Shown in pieces: positions 54,300 to 63,208 of a stretch of DNA of 64,000 nucleotides; the first letter of the stretch is position 1, and each line of letters opens with the position of its first letter. The notes under the pieces are model-generated. The model did no database searches. It was not told the origin of the DNA and saw only the letters and a list, made by a program, of their open reading frames with translations. The position numbers and the translations under genes are program-made. Source of the stretch: an uncultured archaeon. Lineage in GTDB: Archaea > Thermoplasmatota > Thermoplasmata > Thermoplasmatales > Thermoplasmataceae. Location: contig CP009479.1 in NCBI GenBank assembly GCA_000965745.1, forward strand, positions 1,064,457 to 1,128,456, in the 5' to 3' direction.

Positions 54300-57200
54300 T
54301 TAACTTGAAAGCAGACACCAGCAGACACGCTTAAGAGACAACTCCTTCCGAGATTCAGGCTCAGGTTTTTCAGACTGCGATAGGATAAGCTTTCTTGCCT
54401 TCTCTATGAAATTAGCATCATTTATTGCTTCGTATAATGATTTTACTAGTGTTTCTTTGGATGCAACGGTTCTGAACATTAGGGCCAGTTCCTCATCACC
54501 TTCACTTATCTTTGTGTAGATTTCTTTCCCTTTCTTGGAAAGGTTTGGAACAGTTGATGTGGAAGACCTTTTGATTCTATCACTCTCCAAAGAATGATTA
54601 GTGTCCTCCTTCAATTTCTTTAGCCTATCAACCAGGTCCTTGTATTCAATCTTCTTTCCCGATGAGTCTTTCTCTTTGTCTTTTAACAATATTCCAACGA
54701 TCTGCCCAGGGTCAGTTATGATGTTTTTTTCGCCCTCGAATCTTAGTCTCCAATAGTAATTGGCACCATCAGTAAAAAGGCAAAAGAGACCGTCTTTACT
54801 GTATTGTTTGAAAGCACCAATTCCTCGAGGAATGGATTTGATTCTTTCCTCCCCTAGGTCGTCAATTATCTCCATAAGTTGGTCTTTAGGATCATTTGTG
54901 AATTGTTCTATTTCCTTTTCCAGTTCGTTTAGCACAGAACTTTTTCCTTCAGCAATTAGTTTTTGCAAGGTACCAAAATCTTTAGGCTCAGCATCCTCCC
55001 CTAGAATGGGTGCATCAATTCCAACAGTATTCTTTATTCCTGAGATTTTCCCGTACAGCTTTCTCATTAGATTTATGAAATGCTGCAAAGAATTCGGATC
55101 TTCGGCATCATCATTCTCTTGCATGATGTTTATTAGATACACGAATTTGTGAACTGACCCCATTCTGTCTATTCTTCCAACCCTCTGTATTAGGACCACT
55201 GGATTCCATGGAAAATCATAATTAGCCACATATTGCGCATTTTGTAGATTTTGTCCCTCACTTAGTACATCTGTACTTATCAGGAGGCCACCATGTTCCT
55301 GAAATTGCTCGACGATCTTTGTGGTATCGGAGATTCTCCCCCTGTGATCCCTGCATATAGTTCCAGACGTAAGATATGTAAGTGGATAAAGATCCTTCAA
55401 TGAGTTATAGAGTAATTTTGCAGTTGCAGTGTACTGGGTGAATATCACAACACCGTTGGGCTCCTTTATTCCTGGAATCAATTCCTTCATTCTTTCCTGA
55501 AATTTAATCAGCTTCGCGTCTGTCGGGGGTATTAATTTCAGGATTACCTCTATTTGATCTAAATCCTCTTTACAGGCACTCAGGAAGTATTCCTTTTCCT
55601 TTTCTGTTAGCAGGCATCTTTCCTGAAGGTCCCTGTATTTCTCACTTTCGAATATATTGGGGGGCATATCCTCATCAAAATCGAATAGTGGATCGTCAGC
55701 CGCACTTCTAGGCAGGAAATACCCTTCTGAATTAGCAAACTCCATCGCTTTCTCCATGTACGATGAAATGGATTTCAGTGTTTCTCTGAAAGCGTCCTGG
55801 GAACTCTCAAGTCTCTTGAATAAGTTAAGCCTCACTATGGTTTTTACAAGTTCCTTGAGCTTCTCCTTTTTTTCTCTTTCCTTGAACTGTGAAATTGATT
55901 GCCCAGTGGGAAGTTTTAGCTCTGTAAGCTTTTCCACAGAAAACTCGTAGGGAGCAAAGTGTAATTTCTCGAGTTTGTAATCGAGGTCTTCATATTCTAT
56001 ATTGGAAGTGTATCTGTTGTTTTTGTTCGTGTCGATTACCCTTTCGGGAAATCCTTTCATGTCCTTTTCAAGCATCTGGGCAAATTTTCTTGAATGTCTT
56101 ACTACGAACCGTTCGAGGACCTGGGACATCTCAAACGATTTCCCCTCAAGAAGCAATTTCTGGCTGCTTCCAAAATACCCCTTAAGGGTCATACCTTCTA
56201 TATCCATTATTGATTCCTCCGACGCGAAAAGAGCGATGAGATTGTATAGATCCATTAGGCTGTTGTTGACTGGAGTGGCAGTTGCAAGGACCACTTCTGC
56301 GGAGTTGTGAAGTATCAAGTCCCTTAGAGCCTTATACCTGTTGGAGGATGAAGATTTGAAGTAATGAGCTTCGTCCACCATAATGAAGTTGTTTCCCTTG
56401 CCACTATATTTCTCCACAAAGTCATCTGGGTTTGCAGAAATATACTCTGAATTGATGCCTTCTATTTTTGTGTCGAGAACTTCCATCTCCTTTTCCCAAG
56501 TGGTTTCGAGGACACTTTTCGGGGCAATAAGCAATACTTTCTTTCCCTCCCTCCTTGCTTCATGAGCTAGAGCTATCATGGTTCTTGTTTTTCCCAATCC
56601 TGTGGAGTCCGCTATAACTACGCCCTTGTATTCTGAAAGTATCTTTCTGGCTTCAAGGACAGAAACCACTTGAAATCTCTTTAACCCCATCATCTTGATT
56701 TTCTCCGCCTCTTGAAGGTCTTTGTTGTAGTATTCGTACAACGCCTTTGAGGCTACTTCATACGGAGTATGGGTGATTGTATAATTCTTCAGGAAGCTAA
56801 TAAAATTGCTCTTGTAATCTTCTGCCGATTGCCATTTATCGTCAAACCAGGTTGTTATCTCCCTAAGCAACTCTCTATCTGTATTCTCAACGTTTAACTC
56901 ACTGTTTGTCTTCAAACCCGCATAGGTGAAGTTGCTGGACCCAACGATGCCAATTCCAGTCTTCGGGTTATCAAGACTTGGAGAAACTCCAACGTACGCC
57001 TTTCCGTGAAAGAATGGGCCATTCTTCTTTCTAACTTCTCGTTTATCGTTTGAAAAGTAGTTTACGGCATCCATCATAAGTGAGTAATACTCTGGATCAT
57101 CCTCCTGCTCCTCAAGCTCCCTGACAATCTCTTCCTCAAATGTTACACTTTCATCCTGAGGTCTGCCTAACAGAAATTTTAGTGGTTTATCCTCGATAGA

Positions 57201-57329
57201 ATCTTTGAGGAGACCAAACCCTCTAATATTGAAGTAAGCAGATGCAAATGCTAGTTCATTGACGCTTTTTAGTTCTTGATTGAGAGAATCCGCAAGCTTC
57301 TCCTTCCCGTTGTCAATTATCCTGCTCAT
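54300..57329 (-). CDS. PLD nuclease domain fused to SNF2-type helicase
   Basis: A 1009-residue protein. Residues ~1-190 form a phospholipase-D-like nuclease with one HKD-type motif: H108-G-K110, then GSSN at 130-133. The helicase core follows: Walker A in DSTGLGKT (241-248), DEAH at 319-322, LATATPVNN at about 348, and the second lobe with STDVLSEGQNLQ and RVGRIDR (motifs V and VI). The C-terminal 250 residues are charged and unassigned. Such PLD-helicase fusions occur in archaeal and bacterial restriction-like islands. Start overlaps the methylase gene by 17 bp, implying coupled synthesis. Confidence 0.9.
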   Translation of the reverse strand: MSRIIDNGKEKLADSLNQELKSVNELAFASAYFNIRGFGLLKDSIEDKPLKFLLGRPQDESVTFEEEIVRELEEQEDDPEYYSLMMDAVNYFSNDKREVRKKNGPFFHGKAYVGVSPSLDNPKTGIGIVGSSNFTYAGLKTNSELNVENTDRELLREITTWFDDKWQSAEDYKSNFISFLKNYTITHTPYEVASKALYEYYNKDLQEAEKIKMMGLKRFQVVSVLEARKILSEYKGVVIADSTGLGKTRTMIALAHEARREGKKVLLIAPKSVLETTWEKEMEVLDTKIEGINSEYISANPDDFVEKYSGKGNNFIMVDEAHYFKSSSSNRYKALRDLILHNSAEVVLATATPVNNSLMDLYNLIALFASEESIMDIEGMTLKGYFGSSQKLLLEGKSFEMSQVLERFVVRHSRKFAQMLEKDMKGFPERVIDTNKNNRYTSNIEYEDLDYKLEKLHFAPYEFSVEKLTELKLPTGQSISQFKEREKKEKLKELVKTIVRLNLFKRLESSQDAFRETLKSISSYMEKAMEFANSEGYFLPRSAADDPLFDFDEDMPPNIFESEKYRDLQERCLLTEKEKEYFLSACKEDLDQIEVILKLIPPTDAKLIKFQERMKELIPGIKEPNGVVIFTQYTATAKLLYNSLKDLYPLTYLTSGTICRDHRGRISDTTKIVEQFQEHGGLLISTDVLSEGQNLQNAQYVANYDFPWNPVVLIQRVGRIDRMGSVHKFVYLINIMQENDDAEDPNSLQHFINLMRKLYGKISGIKNTVGIDAPILGEDAEPKDFGTLQKLIAEGKSSVLNELEKEIEQFTNDPKDQLMEIIDDLGEERIKSIPRGIGAFKQYSKDGLFCLFTDGANYYWRLRFEGEKNIITDPGQIVGILLKDKEKDSSGKKIEYKDLVDRLKKLKEDTNHSLESDRIKRSSTSTVPNLSKKGKEIYTKISEGDEELALMFRTVASKETLVKSLYEAINDANFIEKARKLILSQSEKPEPESRKELSLKRVCWCLLSS

Positions 57330-60300
57330 CTGAATTCTCCCTCGACTTAAGTGGGCGTGCCGCCTTCAGCAATCTGTCCTCCACTAACTCAATAAATTCT
57401 GTGTAAAGTTGTTCCAATGAGAGATCGTCAATGCCAATCGCATTTAACGTATCGGCATCAAGCGCTTGTCTGTCCTTCATCTTTATTTCATCAAAGTAAA
57501 TTCGTACATCTCGATTCATTGTAATACCATGTTCCTTAACAGAATAGAGATTCAGATCTGGGACGGGCATCTGTTCATAATCTCCCACCATTATATCTGA
57601 TGCTCCCCCTCCCAATCGTCTGCAAAACAGCTCAACTGTCATTAAGAATAGAGTTGAATTCAGGTATTTCCAGATCCTTTCTGGATCCTTAACGTCCAAC
57701 GCATACAGCCGATGGTCACAAATAACTGGTTCGTGGGAGATGGGAATGTACAGTTTATCCATCATTGACATGGGTAAAAGTATTCTTACAGGCTTCAAAT
57801 CCGCAAGTTTAAACCAGGGCTTCCTGTTTTTGGTGGTTTCAAGACTGTTGTACCCTTTTACTTTTCTGCCTTTTCCTCTCACTTCAATTTCCTGCTGTTC
57901 ACCCCACCTTATGTATTGTTCAGTCAGGCTTCCGGGTTCGTGCGTGTAAAGACAGAGCGTGATAGGTTCTTTGATTACATAACTGCCAAGTTGTTTTGGA
58001 CTTCGAATTAAAGGCTTGACATCTTTCTTGTCTAAAACAAACCTCTCACCACCCTCATTCTCAATATAGGTGAGGTCTTGCTCCCTCAGCTCATTCTCAT
58101 TTTTTGCTTTAACGCCCGACTCATCGAATTTTCTTGGATTGGAATGATAGTCGGCTTCGTACTGTGATGAGACATCTTTCATGTAGAAGAATTCGTTTGC
58201 TCCCGTTGTGAATCCACGCTTTATTTCGGTAAAGTCACCCAGCTTGTGCGTAAGTTTAGGGTAGACCTCCTCCATGAACATTTTCGGAGCGCGAAGATAG
58301 AACCATTTCCCCGGTCTAAGATTGTATCTGACAAATGTTACATTGTTCCGAGCCTGTCGAGATAGGTAAGATTCCAGATAGACAAAATCTGTGTTCTTTG
58401 AAGAATCCGTCTCGGAACTGTAAACGAAGATTATGCTGTTTATATCTGCTCCAAATGTTCTATTTCGCTGCCCATATATGCCTATGAGTCTCGATGACAA
58501 CCTCTCTTGAATGTCAGCTCCATAACCGGTTTCAAGCCACTTATCAGAACTTATTACGGACACCACTCCATCGTCACGCAGCAGTTGAAGAGCCCTAACT
58601 ATGAAATACCCGTACAAATCCGATTTTTTATTGAGCTTGTGTGCGGAGTTATAATATTTTTTCTTATCCTCTGGTATGTTTTCCTGTCTAACATAAGGTG
58701 GGTTCATGACTATTATGTCTGCTTTGTCAGGCAGCCAGGACTCTATCATGCCTCCTTTGATTCCTGTCTTAATTTCCAGTTCCATCTGAATTTCGGCCAA
58801 TTCTCTCCTTAACTTTGCTCTTTCAGTGGAACTCGTGGCATTGGTAAACCTCTCTCTAATAAATTTCATTCTTTCGAAAATGTCTAAAGATTCGTCGCCT
58901 AACTTTGCTTGAACGCCTTGTGGTTTAACCAATGAGTCTCCTATTGTCACTAAGTTCATATCTAAGCTTCTAAGAACTTCAGGGTCCTTCTTATCTACAA
59001 TCATGGATAGCCACAGACGGAGTCTGGCAATCTCTATTGCTTCACCCTCAATGTCAAAACCAAAGAGGTTCTGAAGTATCTGATCCTTGTATTGGTTAAC
59101 GGAGGATTTCCAACCAACGGACTCGTCCAATCTTGTGAGAATTCCAATTATCTCCTGCATCATACCCAGAAGAAAGCCTCCAGAACCTACTGCTGGGTCC
59201 AGTACTCTGATACTTAGTAGTTTTCTTCTTAGTTCCAGAACATCTTTCTCACTCCTTTTTTCACTCAAGGTATTAAGGAGAATATCGATCCCATCTTTCA
59301 GAACTTTTTTGCCATCCAGCTGTTCAACTGGTTCAGACATTCCCAGAAAGTTTGACAGCGCCCTTCTGCAAATAAAAGATATTTCTTCAGGGGGAGTGTA
59401 GAAGGTTCCTTTCGACCCCCTCTCATTCTCAGGCAGCATATTCTCGAATATCGTTCCTATCATTGCAGGGTCTACGCTTACTTCAACGTCATTTGGCGAC
59501 AACTCATCTACTGTAAAGTTGTATTTGTTCAGGAATTCCCTTGCCTTGTAAAAAATGTCATTCATGGGTTCGCGCAATTCCTGCTCAATGCTTTTGGGGA
59601 AGTAGTCCTCCCTCTCAAACAGCGTTCCGTCTAGATATGGAAAACCTACATTGCCTTCTTTGCTTAGTGCCTCGTAAAATATCCAATTCAGTTCATCATA
59701 GTTTTTGACGGTGTCTACGAACTTACTATCTCCTTTCAGCCAACCCTTTTTCTGAAGGAAATAAAGGAACATTAACCTGCCCAGGAACCTCTGAGAATAC
59801 GCGTTCGTATTAGATCCAAGAACATCCTTGGTTACGCTATAAATTTCTTGATATATATCCCTGTATTCTTGGAAAAACGCCTCTCTTAACTTTTCATAGG
59901 GTAGAAATTCATTGTCGTATGCTTCTCTCAGGGCTTTCTTATCGGATATATACTTAAGTGAACTAAGAGCCTCGGAATCGGTCCTGTATATATTACCAGA
60001 GAGACTCAGAATTCTAGCTTTCGTGGAATCCTCCTCAACTGCTCCAGGAATAACTATTGAATAGCTATCTTGTCCATCTTCGAAAATAATCAACTGCCTT
60101 CCCTGCTGATGGGTTTTCCAGTATCGTGAAATTCTTGAGGCAGCTGCCCTGGTTGGCAATTCATCAAATTCAAGAAGTATTAAATCAAAAGTAAGAGGGT
60201 CTGAATAGAAAAGAATGCCTCTTTTGAGATTGACACCTGGAGGAATGGCTTTTCTCTCTCTTAGAAAATTCACAGGAATGTCTGTTTCCCCGGTAGGGTA

Positions 60301-60357
60301 GCCTAATTTTATCAGGCGTTCATGCCAGAATGCTCGTCCGAATTCTTCATTTGCCAC
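57313..60357 (-). CDS. Eco57I-like adenine-N6 DNA methyltransferase, large
   Basis: A 1014-residue methylase. SAM-binding LDPAVGSGGF lies at about 384-393 and the catalytic NPPYVRQ at about 551; between them is an insert typical of Eco57I/PglX-type enzymes. The C-terminal 300 residues (IKRGFTTGANEFFY, then the PRIL and YLNST segments) resemble a TaqI-type target-recognition domain. N-terminal 300 residues may carry a specificity or nuclease-like domain, but no clear PD-(D/E)XK set is seen. GTG start with GGTGAT upstream; overlaps the zinc-ribbon gene by 11 bp. It likely marks self DNA for the cluster. Confidence 0.92.
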   Translation of the reverse strand: MANEEFGRAFWHERLIKLGYPTGETDIPVNFLRERKAIPPGVNLKRGILFYSDPLTFDLILLEFDELPTRAAASRISRYWKTHQQGRQLIIFEDGQDSYSIVIPGAVEEDSTKARILSLSGNIYRTDSEALSSLKYISDKKALREAYDNEFLPYEKLREAFFQEYRDIYQEIYSVTKDVLGSNTNAYSQRFLGRLMFLYFLQKKGWLKGDSKFVDTVKNYDELNWIFYEALSKEGNVGFPYLDGTLFEREDYFPKSIEQELREPMNDIFYKAREFLNKYNFTVDELSPNDVEVSVDPAMIGTIFENMLPENERGSKGTFYTPPEEISFICRRALSNFLGMSEPVEQLDGKKVLKDGIDILLNTLSEKRSEKDVLELRRKLLSIRVLDPAVGSGGFLLGMMQEIIGILTRLDESVGWKSSVNQYKDQILQNLFGFDIEGEAIEIARLRLWLSMIVDKKDPEVLRSLDMNLVTIGDSLVKPQGVQAKLGDESLDIFERMKFIRERFTNATSSTERAKLRRELAEIQMELEIKTGIKGGMIESWLPDKADIIVMNPPYVRQENIPEDKKKYYNSAHKLNKKSDLYGYFIVRALQLLRDDGVVSVISSDKWLETGYGADIQERLSSRLIGIYGQRNRTFGADINSIIFVYSSETDSSKNTDFVYLESYLSRQARNNVTFVRYNLRPGKWFYLRAPKMFMEEVYPKLTHKLGDFTEIKRGFTTGANEFFYMKDVSSQYEADYHSNPRKFDESGVKAKNENELREQDLTYIENEGGERFVLDKKDVKPLIRSPKQLGSYVIKEPITLCLYTHEPGSLTEQYIRWGEQQEIEVRGKGRKVKGYNSLETTKNRKPWFKLADLKPVRILLPMSMMDKLYIPISHEPVICDHRLYALDVKDPERIWKYLNSTLFLMTVELFCRRLGGGASDIMVGDYEQMPVPDLNLYSVKEHGITMNRDVRIYFDEIKMKDRQALDADTLNAIGIDDLSLEQLYTEFIELVEDRLLKAARPLKSRENSDEQDN

Positions 60358-60529
60358 TTAAATCACCGTCAATTCTCTTTGGTATGGTGAATGATTTACC
60401 CTCTCCCACATATATATTAAAATTTTCTCCACATTCCGAACACTTGACTCTTTTTACGAGATAGGTTCCAAATTGCCATGACTTGAATGGTTCATTAGAA
60501 TTCTCTAGCCCGCAAGTTGGACATTTCAT
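60347..60529 (-). CDS. Small zinc-ribbon protein
   Basis: A 60-residue protein with two C-x2-C knuckles (KCPTCGLEN near the start and KCSECGENF in the middle), hence a single zinc ribbon, and a basic C-terminal tail. It overlaps the methylase gene by 11 bp, so it is translated just ahead of it and may assist its DNA binding or regulation. No specific family recognised. Confidence 0.75.
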   Translation of the reverse strand: MKCPTCGLENSNEPFKSWQFGTYLVKRVKCSECGENFNIYVGEGKSFTIPKRIDGDLSGK

Positions 60530-60561
60530 AAGTTGATCAAGAAGTGTGTATATAATAAATT

Positions 60562-60762
60562 TTCAATCAAACAGTTGCAGATTAGTAATCACTCCAATTT
60601 TTCAATAACCACCTTCCCGTCCTCCAGGTAAAAGCCAATTATCTCTTCAGCACTGAGGGCCAGTACATTCGTAACCTTACGTGGAACTGTAATCCTCAAC
60701 GAAGATCCTCTCTTTGAAACATGTGACACATCTATCAATTCTTTGTGCATCATTTGCTGCAT
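60562..60762 (-). CDS. Small AbrB/SpoVT-like DNA-binding protein
   Basis: A 66-residue frame (or 63 from the ATG at 60753). VSKRGSSLRITVPRKVTNVL followed by EEIIGFYLEDGKVVIEK is the swapped-hairpin AbrB pattern (K-R-G-S-x-R-I-x-V-P-K). It lies 32 bp before the zinc-ribbon gene and 60 bp after the nuclease gene on the same strand. It could be the transcriptional regulator of the cluster or a former antitoxin without toxin. Confidence 0.65.
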
Positions 60763-60822
60763 GATTGTTTGCGAACGAATGGAATTGGAACTTCAACTAT
60801 ACAGGATGCCGGTCAGCAAAGT

Positions 60823-61863
60823 TCACTCAAGTTCCAAGTCCGAACGGCTGAAACCAAACTTCTCCAACAGCTCGTATGATTTCATGACAATATTGCTCGC
60901 ACTAAGATTAAGCATAAGCCATAGTCCCCCATTGATCGGTTTTCCTCCAGGGAGAGGTTTCCCATTCTTATTGCGATTCTCTTTGTTGATAAGATATCTC
61001 TTGTATCCTGCTTCTATCGGAACATTATTTCTAGAGAGCTTTCCCTTCTCTACAAGCCAGTTTGCCACATTTATGAGAATCTGGTTTTGGGCACTAATTT
61101 TATACTCCCTGCCATTGAGGCGCATTTTGGTATAGTATCTGTTGCTGTAACTTGTCTCAATATCGTTGTGATCCATCACAGGAGGTTCTACAGACCCAGG
61201 AGACAATAATGACTCCGCTTTTTCCCTGAGAAAATCGCGTACTTCCTCAAGTTCATATTTAAACTGTGCAGATCTTGAGCTCAACTGTTCGATGAAATAA
61301 CTTGAGAAAACATTAGAAAATGCCTCTGGGTCTTCTATGAGTTCGTCCCACAGTGAATTTAGGTTATCGTTCTTAGCTACTAGTTCCTCAATCTTCATCA
61401 CGTTGTTCGGGGACAGACTGCTTAGATTTCTGAGCACTCTTTCAACAGAGTCATTCTCAATATTGACTCGCCATATGACTCTGTCAATATATGGCTTGAA
61501 CTCTTCATAGGACTTGAACAGAACAAAGTCGGAACCATTTGTTATGAGACCGTATCTAGATCCTACGTCGGATGAATACCTGGCAAGCTGCTTTATCTTC
61601 TGCATAGTATCCTCCCGCAGTTTCTTTGCCTCGAGTAGAATGATTTTTTTATCTTCTTGAAGGAGGGAATAGTCAGGAAATCCCCCTTCTCCAGTATTTT
61701 CTTCTGGTACAACTTCGTCCGGATTCTCGATATCCCATCCAAGCTCTCTTAGTATTGGGTCTATAATCTGTTGTCTTACAGCTGCCTCGTTCCTGTCATA
61801 CAGGTCTCTGTGGTCTTCTATTCTCTTCTTAATTTTCTCGACAAACATCTTATCAAATGACAT
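60823..61863 (-). CDS. HsdR-N-like PD-(D/E)XK nuclease protein
   Basis: A 346-residue protein. The first 160 residues match the N-terminal nuclease domain of type I restriction R subunits: RQQIIDPILRELGWD (about 30-44), D64 in GFPDYSLL and E78-A-K80 in IILLEAKK, then the QLARYSSDVGSRYGLITNG strand-helix pair. There is no helicase part; helicase activity may come from the PLD-SNF2 protein. The C-terminal half (about 225-346) is a separate unassigned domain. A GGGAGGAT ribosome site precedes the ATG. First gene of the cluster. Confidence 0.88.
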   Translation of the reverse strand: MSFDKMFVEKIKKRIEDHRDLYDRNEAAVRQQIIDPILRELGWDIENPDEVVPEENTGEGGFPDYSLLQEDKKIILLEAKKLREDTMQKIKQLARYSSDVGSRYGLITNGSDFVLFKSYEEFKPYIDRVIWRVNIENDSVERVLRNLSSLSPNNVMKIEELVAKNDNLNSLWDELIEDPEAFSNVFSSYFIEQLSSRSAQFKYELEEVRDFLREKAESLLSPGSVEPPVMDHNDIETSYSNRYYTKMRLNGREYKISAQNQILINVANWLVEKGKLSRNNVPIEAGYKRYLINKENRNKNGKPLPGGKPINGGLWLMLNLSASNIVMKSYELLEKFGFSRSDLELE

Positions 61864-61958
61864 AACTTATCCTCCCATATCGATTGCATGAACGAGTCTG
61901 AGGTGATTTGGGCAAAGTCTCTGTATACTTGTAATTAAGGAACTGTAATAAACTAATA

Positions 61959-61967
61959 AATTATTGC
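61959..61967 (+). repeat. IS5-type target-site duplication, left copy
   Basis: AATTATTGC directly before the element, repeated at 62969-62977. Confidence 0.8.
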
Positions 61968-62968
61968 TAGTGCGTTGCACAATTCAATAGGCATGTGTCA
62001 TCTCTCTCATGATGTTGTAGTACTGCACCTTCAGGGCGATCTCCTGAACTATGTAATCAGACCTGACAGCCTTGATCACCTCACCCATTGTTCTCTTGAG
62101 ACCTGAGAAATATATCTCTACATTCCACCGTTTCCCATACTGTACCGATTCCTTCCACCTCTTCTCAGATGTCCTTCTGATCTGTCTGACAACCTTAGCC
62201 CTTGCCGGTGATCCCCTGGATTGTGTGGAGGCGTTCTTCCTTGGCGGTATTATTGTGCCATGCCCAAAGTCATTGAATATCTTCTTTGAATCATATCCCT
62301 TGTCTCCGTATATCCTCAGTATTCTGTCCCTGACAGATTCCAGTATCTTTCTGCCCTCCTTCGCATCATGGACATGCTCATCGGTGATGGAGAAGGAGAG
62401 CACCGAGACATCATGTATTGAGATGACCGCATGGAGCTTGTTCCATCCTCTTCTGCGGCGATTCCATTTAGTACCCAGATAATCGCCCCTGATAGTGATC
62501 TTGAAACCGGTGGAATCAATGGCACAGTCCACCGGTTTCCCATCAGTATGGGGAAGAGTTGGCACGATCTTCCTGATCCTCCTGAATATGTTGGTATAGC
62601 ACACTGTCCTGATTCCCGAGATCCTGGAGAATACCCTGGCAATTCCTTCAAGAGACCTGAAGGGAACGCTGTACAGTGCTCTCAGCTTCGCAAGGAATGT
62701 TATGAACGCATTTGGTGTTTTGAAGGGATGTCCTCTCTTTCCTCTGTTGTTATCCTGCAGCAGGTTCTTCCAGTTCATGAGGAATGAAGGGTCCATGAGG
62801 TCTTCAACCCTGTTCACCAAGGATCGGTTGTACCTGTCATGCCTTCGGTTAGAACCAACCCAATATCTTCTTGTGCTTCTATTGCCTATTGCAGTGATTT
62901 GTTGTGGTGTCATAACAACAAATCGTTCCCCTGTATTTCATTATACAGGGGAATTATGCAACACACTA
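61968..62968 (-). mobile_element. IS5-family insertion sequence
   Basis: A 1001-bp element with near-perfect 18-bp ends: TAGTGCGTTGCACAATTC at the left and TAGTGTGTTGCATAATTC on the opposite strand at the right (two differences), flanked by 9-bp direct repeats. One transposase gene fills it. Inside the right end CCCCTGTAT/ATACAGGGG is a further perfect palindrome. Confidence 0.93.
61984..62913 (-). CDS. IS5-family transposase (DDE)
   Basis: A 309-residue transposase. CAIDSTGFKI holds the first Asp, YGDKGYDSK the second and YFSGLKRTMGEVI the Glu region (Y-x2-R-like of IS4/IS5 elements: RWNVEIYFSGLKR). A Lys/Arg-rich linker (PPRKNAS) precedes the last part. Intact frame. Confidence 0.92.
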   Translation of the reverse strand: MTPQQITAIGNRSTRRYWVGSNRRHDRYNRSLVNRVEDLMDPSFLMNWKNLLQDNNRGKRGHPFKTPNAFITFLAKLRALYSVPFRSLEGIARVFSRISGIRTVCYTNIFRRIRKIVPTLPHTDGKPVDCAIDSTGFKITIRGDYLGTKWNRRRRGWNKLHAVISIHDVSVLSFSITDEHVHDAKEGRKILESVRDRILRIYGDKGYDSKKIFNDFGHGTIIPPRKNASTQSRGSPARAKVVRQIRRTSEKRWKESVQYGKRWNVEIYFSGLKRTMGEVIKAVRSDYIVQEIALKVQYYNIMREMTHAY

Positions 62969-62970
62969 AA

Positions 62971-63174
62971 TTATTGCGTTACTCTTATAATTCTGTGCAT
63001 GTAAACGGCAACTGAATTGTACCCAGTTATGGCAAACGAAAAGTATCCAGTCTTGGGAGCAGAACCAATGTAACTGGTTCCTGGATAGGACAGGTAAAGT
63101 CTAAAGTTGACGTCGTCGAACTTATTGCACTCTAAGCTCCTATTGGTACGCTGGATTTTTACATGATACGATTG
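62971..63174 (-). pseudogene. C-terminal remnant of a gene beside the IS5 element
   Basis: A frame of 67 codons without a start codon, beginning after a TAG at 63175-63177. It reads as a coherent protein end (FDDVNFRLYLSYPGTSYIGS, then KTGYFSFAITGYNSVAVYMH). The TAA stop lies inside the IS5 target duplication, so the element landed exactly at the gene end. The aromatic, Ser/Thr-rich look resembles exported proteins of this genome. The front part is missing. Confidence 0.45.
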
Positions 63175-63208
63175 CTATAAGCCAACTTCGGCAGTATGCA
63201 ATGTACAG

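Noticed and set aside
49952-61863. Calling the cluster a complete DISARM or BREX system
   Set aside because: DISARM hallmark genes (DrmA/DrmB-type) and BREX hallmarks (PglZ, BrxC, Lon-like) are not seen; only the general methylase/helicase/PLD theme is shared.
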